Assembly: GCF_026262505.1 (NCBI RefSeq)
Contig: NC_067205.1
Coordinates: 11,470,001-11,534,000 of the forward strand
Direction: 5' to 3'
From: Trichomonas vaginalis G3
Lineage: Eukaryota; Parabasalia; Trichomonadida; Trichomonadidae
DNA length: 64,000 bases
The notes beneath the pieces were generated by a model. It did no database searches. It had not been told where the DNA came from and was given only the letters and a program-made list of their open reading frames with translations. A program made the translations under genes and the position numbers. Shown one piece after another: positions 23,152-35,325 of the stretch. Position 1 is the stretch's first letter. Each line of letters begins with the position of its first letter.

Positions 23152-24783
23152 CACTCTAGCAAAATACTTGAATATTTATGAAACTAGAGCATTCAAAAAA
23201 TTCTATTGGCCAAAAATTGAATAAAAGAATTAACTTTTTTTACAATTGTTACGAGATTCACAGTACCAAAAGTGCTTTTGTTATTTGCTTAATAAATAAT
23301 TTTCATGATTTTGATATCGAGGTTCAATTTAGTATTGAAAATTTATTTAGTCCTCAAAAATTTGAAAGAGAATCTCAGAAAAATAAAATAATATTGAATC
23401 AAAATTTAATCTAAACAACATAAGCTCGTTTCATGACGATCAAAAAACTCTCCAATAACAAAGCATGATCTACATATAAAATAATTGTAATTATTAAATT
23501 TTTTGAAAATTCCTAAGTTGTTTAATCAAAAATTAGGCTGTAGATATTCATAAATTGCATCAATTTCGTATTTGAACTAGAAACAGCTTTTATTTAACGC
23601 GAGTAATTAGTTTCCAATTATTTTTAAATTTTTGATTTTATTAAAATATTATGGAATGTCAATTATTATTTAGTAATGCCATTACATCATTAATATACCT
23701 TTAAATGAGATTTATTGCATTTTTTTCTTTTTTATATATCTTTTCCTCAATAAGTGAATATTCAATCAGGAAATCATGATCATGCATTGATAATTATCAT
23801 GATATATCACATTCTCTTCTTTTTGCTTTTTGTTGCCATCAACTTCTTGCCATCTTTGATTCGAAAAAAAAAATAATTGTTTTCACCGATTTTCATAATT
23901 TTTTTTCTTTTATCAGTTATGATCCTATATATCTATATTTTGTTCCTCAAAACAAAGATAAAATCTTAAAATCAATCATCAACCGAAAAATCCATTTTTA
24001 TCCAAAGTTCGATTCTCGCATTATTTGAGATTTGTAATTAGTTCTCGGTTCAAAAATAAAATATTCATCAATTCCCCGGTATATTCAAATTTTCTGAGTA
24101 ATCAAAAAATTATCTCAAAACGATACTTAATCGTCCTAATTTTCTGAGAAATATACCTCTATTTTTGTTTGAACAAAAACGATGCCCTATCAACATCTGA
24201 TTGACGAAAAGGGAAATGTTAAATATCATCAATAGTATATGAATTTGATTTCTGGAAATATTTTGCACAATTTCGCATCAACCTTTCCATTGCATCACAC
24301 TCACTTATACTAGAATCTCTTCCATGGATGCTATTTTCAAATTCAATTTTCAATTTAAAATAATTATTCCTTAATCGATAGTCATCTAAAAATATTAGTC
24401 AGCACATTTTAAAACTAAATACAAATAACATGATATGTACTGAACGATTTTTTAATTCCTTCACAAATAAAAATACAATTCAAATGTCAATGTCAGAAAT
24501 ATCAGACATTATTAGTATACTATCAAAGCAACTGCCCAAAATAAAATACTACATAATTTGCTAGAATATTTTGTAAATTTCAATCCTAAAATTAATTTCT
24601 GTTATTATTTTTTTGTAGTTGATTTATTGGGTAAATGAATGGTTCGTCGGTGTGCATTCTAAAAGTCAGTTTTAAGTATGATTAATTCATTTTTTAAAAC
24701 ATTGTAGCAAAAGATAATATTAATATTATGCATTTAAATAATACATGTTTACTAAAACACATACATGGTTAATAATATACAAA
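23152..24783. other. AT-rich intergenic DNA
   Basis: No supported gene, RNA or repeat. Short ORFs near 23178-23414 are chance frames. Confidence 0.45.
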
Positions 24784-25692
24784 TCATAAACTTTCTGATA
24801 ACATTGCTCTCTTCAATGTAGGACGAACAAGAATCGTTGAATGCAAGAATAATTTTCTTCCTGCCAGATTCAATGATGGATGCTGTGTTATCTTCCTTAC
24901 TGCAGAAGAATTTAATTGAGTAAATATTGGGAGTTCAAGTAACTCTTCAACAGAAGGTCTTAATTCTGGATCACGTGATAAGCACATCCTGATAACCTTT
25001 GCGAATTCTTGATTCTCAATTAAAGAGTAATTCGGATCTTTCGTCAAAAGGTTATGACAAATAACATGTTGAGTTTAACCTTCCCATGGCAATACTCCAG
25101 TAGCGATGATAAAGAATGTTACCCCGATTGCCCAAATATCAGCTTTAAATGGATCAAAAGGTTGTAATTGAAGAATTTCAGGGGACATGAAGGGGACAGA
25201 CCCTCCAAATTTAGTACACAATTCATTGGACTCGAACTTGTTTGAAATTCCAAAATCACAAACTCTTACTCTACTAAATGTGTCAATTAAGAAATTAGCA
25301 GGTTTGATGTCTAAGTGTGCAATTCGGAGTTGATGTAATGCTCGTATGCCTTTGAGGATTCCATCAGCATAGTGCAACAGCAAATCATTCTCGAAACTTC
25401 CACGCTTCTTTAAAGCTGAATCTAAGCTGTTTGGGCAATATTCTTCCAATAAATAAGCGGCAGATTCAAATGGCTCAAATTTATAGAGCCGAATAACATT
25501 AGGATCATCTATATTCATCATACACTCTGCTCCACTAGGATGAAACATAGTTAGTGGAACACTTTTAAGGGCGAAATCGCGTCTGTACTTGGGATCATTA
25601 ACGAGATAAACTACACCACTTTGTCCATTGCCAATGACTTCCTTGAGCTGTAAATTTCTAAACTTCATGTAATTCCTATCTGAAGTATTCAT
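24784..25692 (-). pseudogene. Ser/Thr protein kinase interrupted by one in-frame TAA (~302 codons)
   Basis: The kinase starts at ATG 25692 and runs through nearly the whole catalytic domain. It has the glycine loop GNGQSGVV, Lys in DFALK, Glu in GAECMM, catalytic loop HLDIKPANFL, DFG in VCDFGIS, SPE in the activation segment and DIWAIGV in helix F. A TAA at 25077-25075 follows PWEG. The same frame continues without shift (TQHVICHNLLTKDP...) through helix I (CLSRDPELRPSVEELL) to a stop at 24784. The catalytic-loop Arg of HRD is Leu, so activation-loop regulation would be atypical. Truncation at the TAA would remove the C-terminal lobe helices G-I. This is either a young pseudogene, a readthrough gene or a sequence error. 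It has the CAMK/AMPK-like look of large trichomonad kinase families. Confidence 0.85.
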
Positions 25693-28292
25693 GAAATTAA
25701 AATGTAAATATTGAAAACAAAATTGAAGTAAATAAATTCAAAAGAATTTTCACTATTGAAAAATATATTTGCAGGAATATGTTTGCGGGAAAATTCTAGA
25801 TTTAATTTGTGAAAAAAAAAGCAATTGAATTTTTTGCAATGTTAAATTATGCAAAAATACATATATAGATGTGGTTTATTACAATAACGAATAATTCAAA
25901 AAGGCAAGATTTTCAGAAGATGTAAGAATTTTAAGTTTAATAATAATGCATTTTCAAAAAAAGCATTCGTATTAATAGATTGGAGTGAAAAAGAGTTTTC
26001 AAAATTTTGAAAAGATATTGAAAATCATTTTTCAGTAAAACCAATCATTCAGAATTTTTTTGAGTTTGGACATACAATAATCCTACAATTCATATAATAC
26101 GAGTTTTAAAATTCAAGTAAGGCTAGTTATGAAAAGTATGCTTAGGTTGTGAGCTAAATCTCGATTGGACAGCTTTGAAAGTAATTTATTTGACTTTATA
26201 ACTTTTTTTATTTTTATTTAAGCATTAAGAGAAGGAAAAACCTGAGGAACACAACAACCTAAGTTCACAATATTGAAATGAAAAGACTAAAATTAGACAA
26301 AGTTAATATTTAAATATTTGTAGAATATAACACTGAATATAAAGATGTGGTACTAATAGCATTATTATTATATTGTATTTGATATTGCAAGATCTCTCAA
26401 GAAGAAACAGGAGAGTCTGAAACTATTATGATCACTATCAATGCATTGAATATATGATTCCGATTTATTCAATATTATTGTAATGCTTCACAGGATTATT
26501 ATGATCAAACTTTTTTATCATGCCGGAGAACTATGAATACCATTATAAAGAGAATAATGATGATAAATAATGCACATTTATAATGATTTAGAAACAAACA
26601 AGACGATTTTAGAAGGATGTTATTTCGTCAACTGGAAATCTAGGAATTTCATAATTATTTGTATCAAAATTATAACAAAGGCTACTACGAAGTTATATCA
26701 ATAAGATATATATTTCACTTCATGGAAAGTAATAACAAATGCTATATTTCAAGTTCATGAAAAGTAGTAACAATAGATCATGAATTTTTATCAATAGAGT
26801 TGTTCTTTTTTAAAAGGTTGAATTTTCTTTCATTTAACAATTCCATGGCATATGTTTTGAATTTAAATCAGCATTATTCAAGGAATTGGTTGTTATTCTG
26901 ATGAAGTTTTCTGAGACTCTTGAGCTGAATAATTTTTGAGAGTATGATGATGTGAAAACCAACTTTTTATTTTCCAGCCCCATAATTTCAACTATAACAA
27001 AATGAATACCAGATCTAATGTTATTGTTAAGGGAATATCAACAAATTATATTCTTTTTCACTTATCAGATAATCATTTTGAATTTTCGCATTCATATAGT
27101 TTCCCATATTCTTGTTTTATTAAATTTACAATTTGTGGTGCTGATAGAATTAATGATGGTAAAGTTGCTTTAGTTAATACAAGAATTTATTATTTTATGC
27201 ATAAATTAAGAATTAATGGTCATTCAGAGTACCAACTACACATATTGTGGTAGCTTCCCTGTTTAAGAAATTTAATTACTTGAGTTAAATCAAAAAATGA
27301 TCTTATTTTTAAAAGTGGCTTGGGATTATGTACTTTGCGAATTTGAATTCTTCAACAAGTATGTAATGTACGGTAAAATGTCGCTTTAACTACTGTAAAT
27401 CTTTCTCATCTCACAAATTTGAAACTAATTATTTTATTGTTTCGCCATCAAAATTGCCATGAATTACATAAGATACAATAAAATCATTTGATATTATCAC
27501 AGAACCAAATATATGAGAAGAATCTATCATAATTTTGGTCTTCAAATAATTTGATTGCTTTTTAACGAAATTATAGATGCATTTGGTTTTATAAGCTAGT
27601 GCTTTACAAGTGATGAAATTGAATTCATTACTTTCAATGTGTTTATGAAATCTCATAAAAGTTTTGTAAATTTTATTAAGAATACATTCATGATTCTTCT
27701 TACCAACAAATTTTAAGCAATACATATATTAAAATTCACTTTAAGCCAAATCGATTTAAGATGAATCATGTTAAGTGTGATCACTGATCGAAATAACTTA
27801 AAATTCAAAGGTCTTATCGTTAACTTAAAGAGTTTATGAACAATATTCATCATTCAATTGATAAATTAAGGTTGAAACAAGCTTATATATGATGTATATT
27901 CGTTCATTCTGGAAGCCTTAAGAAGGCAAATAAAAGTAGAAATCAGCATGAAAATTCCTAATTTGATGCCTCTTAACAAAGTAAGAAAATTAAAAATTAG
28001 TAAAATTCAAAAAATCAAAAAATACAATTATGATCGAAATATATGATGTACTAGCTAAAAATAGAATAGTTAAATGTAGTAACTTATTGATCTTAGCTCA
28101 AATGAGGTTCGTTGTTTTAAAATTTTGTAATGCATGAAAATTCGGTTCAATTCATTTTTGACACTTTACATATCGGATGTATTATCTAAGAATTATATTA
28201 TAAAATAATAATTTTGTGTTTTATAAGTTTATTTGTATAAATTGATTCAAAAAAAATGGAAAGACAAGAAGTGGATCTGCCAAATGAAAATC
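25693..28292. other. Long AT-rich intergenic DNA
   Basis: About 2.6 kb with no recognised gene. Two ORFs (27002-27253 plus, 27429-27725 minus) have somewhat coding-like residue use but match nothing I know. They may be relics; confidence in either is under 0.2. Confidence 0.4.
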
Positions 28293-28629
28293 AGTTTTTG
28301 AACTTTGTATAAGGAATTGTTGGCTATGATGTACTGATCATGAATCAGTACATCATACCCAACAATTCCTTCCCAAACAGCGGGAAACTTTGTCTGAATA
28401 GTTTAACATTCAGACAAAGTTTCCCGCTGTCAGAGAGGGAATGGAAGGGTAAGAGGTATATATTCATAATGTATACCTCTTACCCTTTCATTCCCTCGAG
28501 AAAGTTCAAAAACTTGGGTGCAATCAGAACTGATTGCACCCAAGTTTTTGAACTTTGTATAAGGAATTGTTGGCTATGATGTACTGATCATGAATCAGTA
28601 CATCATAGCCAACAATTCCTTCCCAAACA
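28293..28629. repeat. Array of five long DNA hairpins
   Basis: Five palindromes follow one another almost without gaps: H1 28311-28371, H2 28378-28429, H3 28435-28497, H4 28504-28553, H5 28561-28621. Stems are ~22-27 bp with loops of about 1-11 bases and at most one mismatch. H1 and H5 are the same hairpin inside an 87-bp direct repeat (28293-28379 and 28543-28629). H5 is perfectly paired, while H1 has one G-C to C/C change. H2, H3 and H4 have unrelated stems, so this is a series and not an amplified unit. The sequence is far less A+T-rich than its flanks. No protein-coding logic: the 79-codon ORF through it merely translates palindromes. Confidence 0.93.
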
Positions 28630-29185
28630 ACCCGAAATTTGTCTGATTCCACACTAATTTTATTAATTTATCTAAACTTTTATCCTCGTCTACAATTTAA
28701 TCATCAATAATTATCTCTTGTTCTATTTCACTATTATATATATATATATATTTATATGATTTGATTTAAAAAAAATAAATAAATTAATAAATCATTTACT
28801 CAAATATATCAAAAGTTTTATTTTTATATATAAAGATAACTACTTTTAAAAAAAATACCCTATATATTTTGCCATGTAAACTTGTCACTTTTGTCAGAAG
28901 TGAAGTGAACCGAATTTTCATGCACAACAGTTGTTTTAAAATTTCATTAACGGAAAACCATCTCTGAAAAAATTAATCGTTCTAGCCTCAAACTGGATTT
29001 TCTGATTGCACATATGCTTATTAGCATAATTCTTAAAAATTAAAATAATCGCAACGGCATTACATTGAATTTGAGAGAAGATCTTTAAACCCAAATTATC
29101 ATTTAATATCATTAATGGTGATTCCAAACGACAAAAACAATAGATTTTTATGTTGATTGGTGACACTTTTCTAAAAATATCAGAA
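28630..29185. other. AT-rich spacer upstream of the copine
   Basis: Contains a short (TA)n run near 28737-28751 and, at 28875-28892, ATGTAAACTTGTCACTTTT. Almost the same 19-mer recurs in the same orientation at 34540-34557, beyond the Mutator-like element. No gene recognised. Confidence 0.4.
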
Positions 29186-30859
29186 ATGTCAAATATTGCT
29201 TACGGAAAGGGACCAAAAGATTCAAACATCCCAGCAGCGTCACAATCACCAGAAAGCCTATTAATGAGCGATTCCATCATCAAAATGAACGTTGGATGTA
29301 CAAATCTTCCAAAATTAGATTATTATAGCGATTCTGATCCAATGGTTGTCATGCTTATACCAGACAAAATCAAGGGCGGCTATGTTGAAGTAGATCGCAC
29401 AGAAATAATACAGAATACTGAAAATCCAACCTTTGTTCATTTCTTCCAAGCCCTTTATCGCTTCGAAACTCAACAGCCTTTAAGGTTTGAAATATACGAT
29501 TCTGATTCCAATTCAAATTCCTTATCTCACCAAGAATATATCGGTAAAGTTGACACAGATGTTTTTACAATTATCTCAAACTTACAGGCTAAGCAAGAAT
29601 TCAAGATAGAATCAAAGTATAACGAAGACTCAAAGCTCATTATTGTTGCAGAGCAACATATTGAGTCAAAGGAAGTAGTCGAAATGTTAATATCAGTCAA
29701 GGACCTTAAGAGAATGCGCACATTCAGTAGAAACAGACCATTCTTTACAATTACAAAAGCAAACGAGTCAGGAGTTGAAATTCCTGTTTACAGATCAGAA
29801 GTAGTTCCGAAATGCGTAAGTTGCACATTCAATAGATTCATAGTACCATTGAATGCGTTCTGCGATGGTAATTTGGACACTCCGATGACTATTAAAGTCA
29901 GTGATTACCATAATTTCGATCCAGCAAAGGATATTGGCGCTTTCCAGGCTTCCGTTAAGGATCTTTTGGAAAAGAAAACATACGAGTTACAGCCAACGAA
30001 ACCAGTTCCTAATTCTGCAAATAAAAATTCCGAAAACAAGTCTAAGAAGAAGAAAGACACCTTGGGATCTGTCACAATCATGGAGATGAGGGTCCGTAAG
30101 CAGCCAAACTTCCTTAATTATCTCGAAGGCGGCTTGAAGATCAAATTAATTACAGCTGTTGACTTTACAGGTTCAAATGGCAATCCAAAGGAATACGGAT
30201 CAACCCATTACATCGGATCAACGCCTAACCAATACCAGCAGTCAATTCAAAGGGTCGGACAAATACTTTGCCCATACGATTCCGATCAGAAATTTACGGT
30301 TTTCGGTTTTGGTGGTGTTTACAAAGGATTTACAAGCGATTGCTTCCCTCTTAACGGTAACAAGGAGAAACCAGAGGTCTACAGTCTCGAAGAGATCTTA
30401 GATGTCTACAAACATAGTATTTTAAAGTATGATTTGAGCGGACCAACGAATTTCGCAAAAATTATCAAGAAATCAATCGAAATATCCGAAAGAAACTGGA
30501 AAGAAAGCAAGAGCTACACCATTCTACTCATTATGACCGATGGAATCATTTCTGACTTCAAAGCTACAGCTGATCTCATAGTTAAAGGTAGTGAACTACC
30601 TCTTTCCATCATTATTGTCGGTGTATGAGGTGCTGACTTCAGCGCAATGGAAGAATTGGACGGAGATGGAAATAATCGTTTGACAAATTCATCCGGAATC
30701 GCTTGCAAGAGAGATATTGTCCAGTTTGTTCCATTTAGAGACTTCACTGGTGATAATATCACAAGAGATTTAGCAGAAGCAGTTCTTGCAGAAATTCCTC
30801 CACAAGTGGTTGGATTTTGCACATCCGTACAATATTTCCCACCAAATCTTGAATTGTAA
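29186..30859 (+). pseudogene. Copine with one in-frame TGA (557 codons)
   Basis: I take the ATG at 29186 (MSNIAYGKGPKDSN) rather than the ATG 12 codons upstream, which adds a non-conserved leader. The product has two C2 domains (about residues 20-150 and 155-290) and a copine/von Willebrand A domain (about 310-557). The A domain contains the metal-site motif DFTGSN, a second motif IMTDGIISD, and GGVYKGFTSDCFPLNG. Copines bind phospholipid in a Ca2+-dependent way and recruit partners through the A domain. A TGA at 30626-30628 falls inside the A domain, in ...SIIIVGV(stop)[11 protein letters not shown].... The frame then continues cleanly to TAA at 30857-30859. The most economical explanation is a single G-to-T change of a GGA glycine codon. 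Everything else looks intact. Confidence 0.88.
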
Positions 30860-31289
30860 TCGGTTTAGTGTAAAAAGTTTTTTTAATTTTTAATTTTATT
30901 TTTTTTTTAAATACATCTTCTAACATACTTTAATAAAATCCAAGTGATGAAAATCAATTCTTGGATTCTGGTTAACATGATTTTGAAATTGAGATAAAAA
31001 TATTTATTGCCAAAAATTTGAATTTAGATTTTATGAATGTATCAAATAGATTAGGATGAATTGAGGCATGTGAATGATAATATCAAAGCTGCATGCCCCT
31101 TGAAGAAAGTTTTTTATTTTATTAAGTAAAACTGAGAATGGAACAATTTTATTGTGCAACATCTGATCAATGCTGTGGATAGTAAAACACATTATAAGAG
31201 AGAGTATTCTAACATTCTTGATTTGAATTCATAAATTTTACAACTACAGGGGCGGCGACAAATTTGCCCAGCCAGTAAAGTATTCAATT
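30860..31289. other. AT-rich spacer
   Basis: Intergenic between the copine and the Mutator-like element. At 31248-31277 an AGGGGCGGCGACAAATTTG stretch is roughly the inverse of 34559-34583 on the far side of the element. Confidence 0.35.
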
Positions 31290-31921
31290 GTTTTTTTTTT
31301 GCATTTTTTTTAAAGCTTCTTAACTTAAATCATGGAATGTCTCAAAGACAAAAGTAGCATACAGCATGTAAAGCTAAAGAAAGATAATCATAATTAATAC
31401 CTTAATTTTTAATATTACGCATTTTTAGGTGCAAAATTTAAAAACATTCTAATACAATAGAGCAGTTTCCAAAAGTAGCATACAGCATGTAAAGCTAAAG
31501 AAAGATAATCATAATTAATACCTTAATTTTTAATATTACGCATTTTTAGGTGCAAAATTTAAAAACATTCTAATACAATAGAGCAGTTTCCAAAAGTAGC
31601 ATACAGCATGTAAAGCTAAAGAAAGATAATCATAATTAATACCTTAATTTTTAATATTACGCATTTTTAGGTGCAAAATTTAAAAACATTCTAATACAAT
31701 AGAGCAGTTTCCAAAAGTAGCATACAGCATGTAAAGCTAAAGAAAGATAATCATAATTAATGCCTTTAAAGTTTAAAATCTTGATTTTTTTTAAAATCAA
31801 ATATTTATAACTTTAATACATACAGCTTAAACCTTATACTTGTTTTCTCTTGTGAGAAAGCAATCTTACAAAGCTAACAATCCTAAAAAATAAAGAATTA
31901 AAATTTAATAATTTAATCTAA
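31290..31921 (+). repeat. Left MULE terminal inverted repeat with 121-bp tandem units
   Basis: The units begin AAAGTAGCATACAGCATG at 31351, 31472, 31593 and 31714 (period 121). The fourth stops after ~50 bp, where unique sequence (GCCTTTAAAGTTTAAAATC) takes over. Confidence 0.93.
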
Positions 31922-32076
31922 AATTAAAATCAAAATTAAATAAAATGAGTTCTTTGTAATAATACTTTCAAGGTAGGATATATTTTAGTGGGATCTATTG
32001 AGTCATCACTAACAGCATTGAGCAATCTATTGAGCATTGAAATACTCTCGATTTTTCTTTGTCTTTTTACATCAAT

Positions 32077-33383
32077 TTATGCGTTAGTTGCTTTTTCCAT
32101 GATCCTAATAACACGGTCATCTGCTGGATTTTGATCAATTTTGAGTTTGATAACGAAAGATGGTATCACTTTTGTATAAATTTCTATAATAACATCATCA
32201 ATTCTGAGATTTTTTCGATCAGGAAAATAGTCATGTTTGAGTGTTCTAAAATGAGCTTCGGCAATATTGTTAGTTGCGTCGCCTTCACGCCTGTCGCGAG
32301 CAATCCATCTTGATATGTTGTAACGCCATTGTCTGTTAAAGTATTGAGATGCTGTTGGATCTGTGTCGAGCAACTCCAGAACTTGATCATAGGCAGCATT
32401 TGCTTCTTCCTCATGTTCTGCATCTAATTTGAAGACTAAATCCTTCATCAAATTATAGAATTGTTCAAATTTTTCTTGAGAAGAAAACTTATTTGATTTG
32501 CGAAGAATTGCACGAAGAACATGTACTCCGCACCAAAGTATTTGAGCTTGTGGAATGCTTTCTTCTATTGCTTGAGCTATCTGTGGAGCACAGTCCATGC
32601 TAATGTATTCTGGCTCAATTGTTACCCATCTGAGATAGGCGCACACGCAAACTTGAATGTTTTGATAAGTGTCTGGTTGACAAAAGAAATATAAAAAGGG
32701 AAAATGTGAAACTCTTTGATTTTGCCAGTAAATGCATACAATGGAATATTTGATCGCAACAATTTATAGGTGCTGTCTATATGAAATGTCTTGATACTAT
32801 GCGCATAAGCTTTGCCTTCAAAAGGCGCGTAATAGAAACACATATTATTGTCTGAGACTTCAAATGCAATGAGATCATCTGGAGATTCTTCTTGTACTGT
32901 CTGAACAAAGATTTGCAATGACACAACATCGTCAGGAGAATATCTAGTTTGAAGAGCATGTATTCTCTCTGCAAATCGTTTGATTGCACGTGGTTTTTGA
33001 GCGTACATCTCTGGAATGGACGGACCTGTAAGAGGAATTTCAAGATCTTTGAATGCATTTAGCTGTGCTATCGCTCTTTGATTGTCATCTGTTTGGAAGT
33101 AATGTTCTAAATATTTGCGATAAAAGACAGACGAATATTGACTTTTGTCATTTGGGGCGGAATGATCATGTTCTTCAACTATTTTGATTAGTTTGTATTT
33201 ATTTTGATCCAAGATTGCAACATTAAAATGTGCAGGACATTTTGGATATTTGCAGTGGAATGAAGTCTGAGATCTTTCTTTCCTGACACGTTCACCATAT
33301 CCATACTGTGCTTGTATTTCTTGTTTAACTCCAAATTTACAAAGATCCATAACAGTAAAGATAGTTTCTTCTTCTAATTCCAT
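32077..33383 (-). pseudogene. MULE transposase, one frameshift (~435 codons)
   Basis: Starts at ATG 33383 (MELEEETIFTVMD). The N-terminal half has a FAR1/WRKY-GCM1-type zinc finger (HCKYPKCPAHF ... EEHDHSAP) and the first catalytic Asp (HIDSTYKLL). Around 32646-32655 the frame shifts by one base: the first frame ends ...KFACAPISDG and the second resumes ...CAYLRWVTIEPEYISMD. The second half supplies the second Asp (SMDCAPQIAQ), the CGVH pair typical of MULEs, and the catalytic Glu region (ATNNIAEAHFRTLKHDYF). With all DDE residues present, the lesion is young or a sequence error. As read, the element is non-autonomous. Confidence 0.9.
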
Positions 33384-33554
33384 TTGAAATTGAAATGAAA
33401 ATTAAAAATTCAGAAATTTGAATAGATTTGGTCTGTAATTAAATGAGAATAGCAGTTTGTTCGTCATTGTTTGAGGCAAGAGTATTATAGGAATATTATA
33501 TGATGGATTTGAGTTGCATATAAAGAGTGCAAAAGGATAAAGAGAGAAATTTTG

Positions 33555-34183
33555 TTAGATTAAATTATTAAATTTTAATTCTTTATTTTTTAGGATTGTT
33601 AGCTTTGTAAGATTGCTTTCTCACAAGAGAAAACAAGTATAGGGTTTAAGCTGTATGTATTAAAGTTATAAATATTTGATTTTAAAAAAAATCAAGATTT
33701 TAAACTTTAAAGGCATTAATTATGATTATCTTTCTTTAGCTTTACATGCTGTATGCTACTTTTGGAAACTGCTCTATTGTATTAGAATGTTTTTAAATTT
33801 TGCACCTAAAAATGCGTAATATTAAAAATTAAGGTATTAATTATGATTATCTTTCTTTAGCTTTACATGCTGTATGCTACTTTTGGAAACTGCTCTATTG
33901 TATTAGAATGTTTTTAAATTTTGCACCTAAAAATGCGTAATATTAAAAATTAAGGTATTAATTATGATTATCTTTCTTTAGCTTTACATGCTGTATGCTA
34001 CTTTTGGAAACTGCTCTATTGTATTAGAATGTTTTTAAATTTTGCACCTAAAAATGCGTAATATTAAAAATTAAGGTATTAATTATGATTATCTTTCTTT
34101 AGCTTTACATGCTGTATGCTACTTTTGTCTTTGAGACATTCCATGATTTAAGTTAAGAAGCTTTAAAAAAAAAGCAAAAAAAA
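33555..34183 (-). repeat. Right MULE terminal inverted repeat with 121-bp tandem units
   Basis: Reverse complement of the left repeat with the same number of tandem units and the same partial unit. Only isolated differences were seen, for example one base near 33640. Confidence 0.93.
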
Positions 34184-35325
34184 TGTAATAAAATAAAAAA
34201 ATTTTTAGTATCGATAATCTGAAATATGTTGTTTACTTAAACCGCGAGCGAAGCGAGGGGCTTAGTTTCGTACAATCTTTTTTCGAATCTGTTCTTTTCG
34301 TCAGCCGCGAGCGAAGCGAGTGGATTAGTTTCGTAATTTCATACAATTATTTTTCGAATTTGTTCTTTTTGTCAACCGCGAGCGAAGCGAGTGGCTTTTT
34401 ATTTTTAAAAATTTTTTTTTCTTTCTTACTTTTTTTCCCCTTACTTACAAATTTGATAGTAACTTACCAAATCTCTCTATCATATAATAATAAATTAATC
34501 CATTTTTTGTTTCAAATCCGACACTTTACATTTCTGACATGTAAACCTGTCACTTTTCACTTCACCTCACTGGACAAGTTTGTGCCCCCTCTAAGGTTTT
34601 CGAATTTAATCAAATAAATTATGTTTTTTAATATATTTATGCATACACAAGCATATGTAATCGTAAAATAAAGACTAATTATAATATTACGCACAAAAAA
34701 ATCATAGCCACATGTGAAATCAATAATGAATTTCATCTCATCAGCCTAAAAAAAGAGTTAAATAGCCTCACAAACATGTAACTGGTATCATTAAATATGA
34801 TTTCGCCAAAATGTCGTAAAAAATTTACGTTTTCGCAGCAATATTCTGAAAATACGAAGAAAATTCAACTTTTCAATATTTTACATATTTTTGTTTTCAA
34901 ATAAAGCATATCGAAAGATTATTTGGAATTTAACCATTGTGGATCATAAGATAAATTAGATGTTATTGTTTTTAAATTCTGAAAAGATTCTGAATAAACA
35001 GAAAAAAACAAAAAATCCGATCATCTAATTTTTGTTTTCCATACTGAAGATTATTTCCTGAATAATATTTTCCAATTACATGCATGTTGTGTCAGACATT
35101 CAATATTTGATAATTCTCAGAATTTGTCAGTTATCTAAATTTTCAAAAGATGCCTGGTCGATTGAAAACTTTGTTTCTGGATATCAAATTTTTAATTATC
35201 TGAGTAGTAAAATAACAATGAAATCGTTATTTACAAAGGTTCATTGTGTTGAAATTTAATTTTTAAAAAAGAAACATAAATTTTCTTAATTTTAATAGGA
35301 GATATTTAATCGTTTAAATATCTTA
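34184..35325. other. Intergenic DNA right of the MULE
   Basis: Apart from the GC-rich CCGCGAGCGAAGCGAG repeats at 34239-34394 and the GTCACTTTT site at 34549, this is plain AT-rich DNA without a recognised gene. Confidence 0.4.
34239..34394 (+). repeat. Short tandem repeat with CCGCGAGCGAAGCGAG motif (~2.3 units)
   Basis: The motif occurs at 34242, 34305 and 34376 in units of 63 and 71 bp. Each unit continues (G/T)GGMTTAGTTTCGTA...TTTTTCGAATYTGTTCTTTT. The same motif and following phrase occur on the opposite strand at 41985-42080, so this is a dispersed repeat. The motif can fold back on itself (GCCGC ... GCGGC). Confidence 0.8.

Larger units (their letters stand above)
31290..34183. mobile_element. 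Mutator-like element (MULE), ~2.9 kb
   Basis: Terminal inverted repeats of about 630 bp (31290-31921 and 33555-34183) flank one minus-strand transposase gene. Both begin with a T-rich run leading to AAAGCTTCTTAAC. Each contains tandem 121-bp units (three full and one partial), followed inward by ~170 bp of unique sequence. The arms appear almost identical to each other, so insertion was recent. I could not identify a convincing target duplication because both edges are homopolymer-rich. Confidence 0.9.

Noticed and set aside
23152-23154. GTG as the start of the Myb gene, and similar GTG/TTG starts for other frames
   Set aside because: Nuclear genes here should use ATG. I moved starts to ATG where one exists and treated frames without an ATG as 5'-truncated.
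27002-27725. Two small ORFs of 83 and 98 codons
   Set aside because: No recognisable domain, start context or neighbour support. Noted only in the intergenic entry.
28340-28579. 79-codon ORF over the hairpin array
   Set aside because: It translates back-to-back palindromes. No coding signature.
29527-30822. ORFs in other frames within the copine gene
   Set aside because: Shadows of the copine coding sequence. They break its conserved domains.
31248-34583. An older element with ends AGGGGC..CAAATTTG surrounding the MULE
   Set aside because: The inverse similarity between 31248-31277 and 34559-34583 is imperfect and short. Not enough to claim an element.
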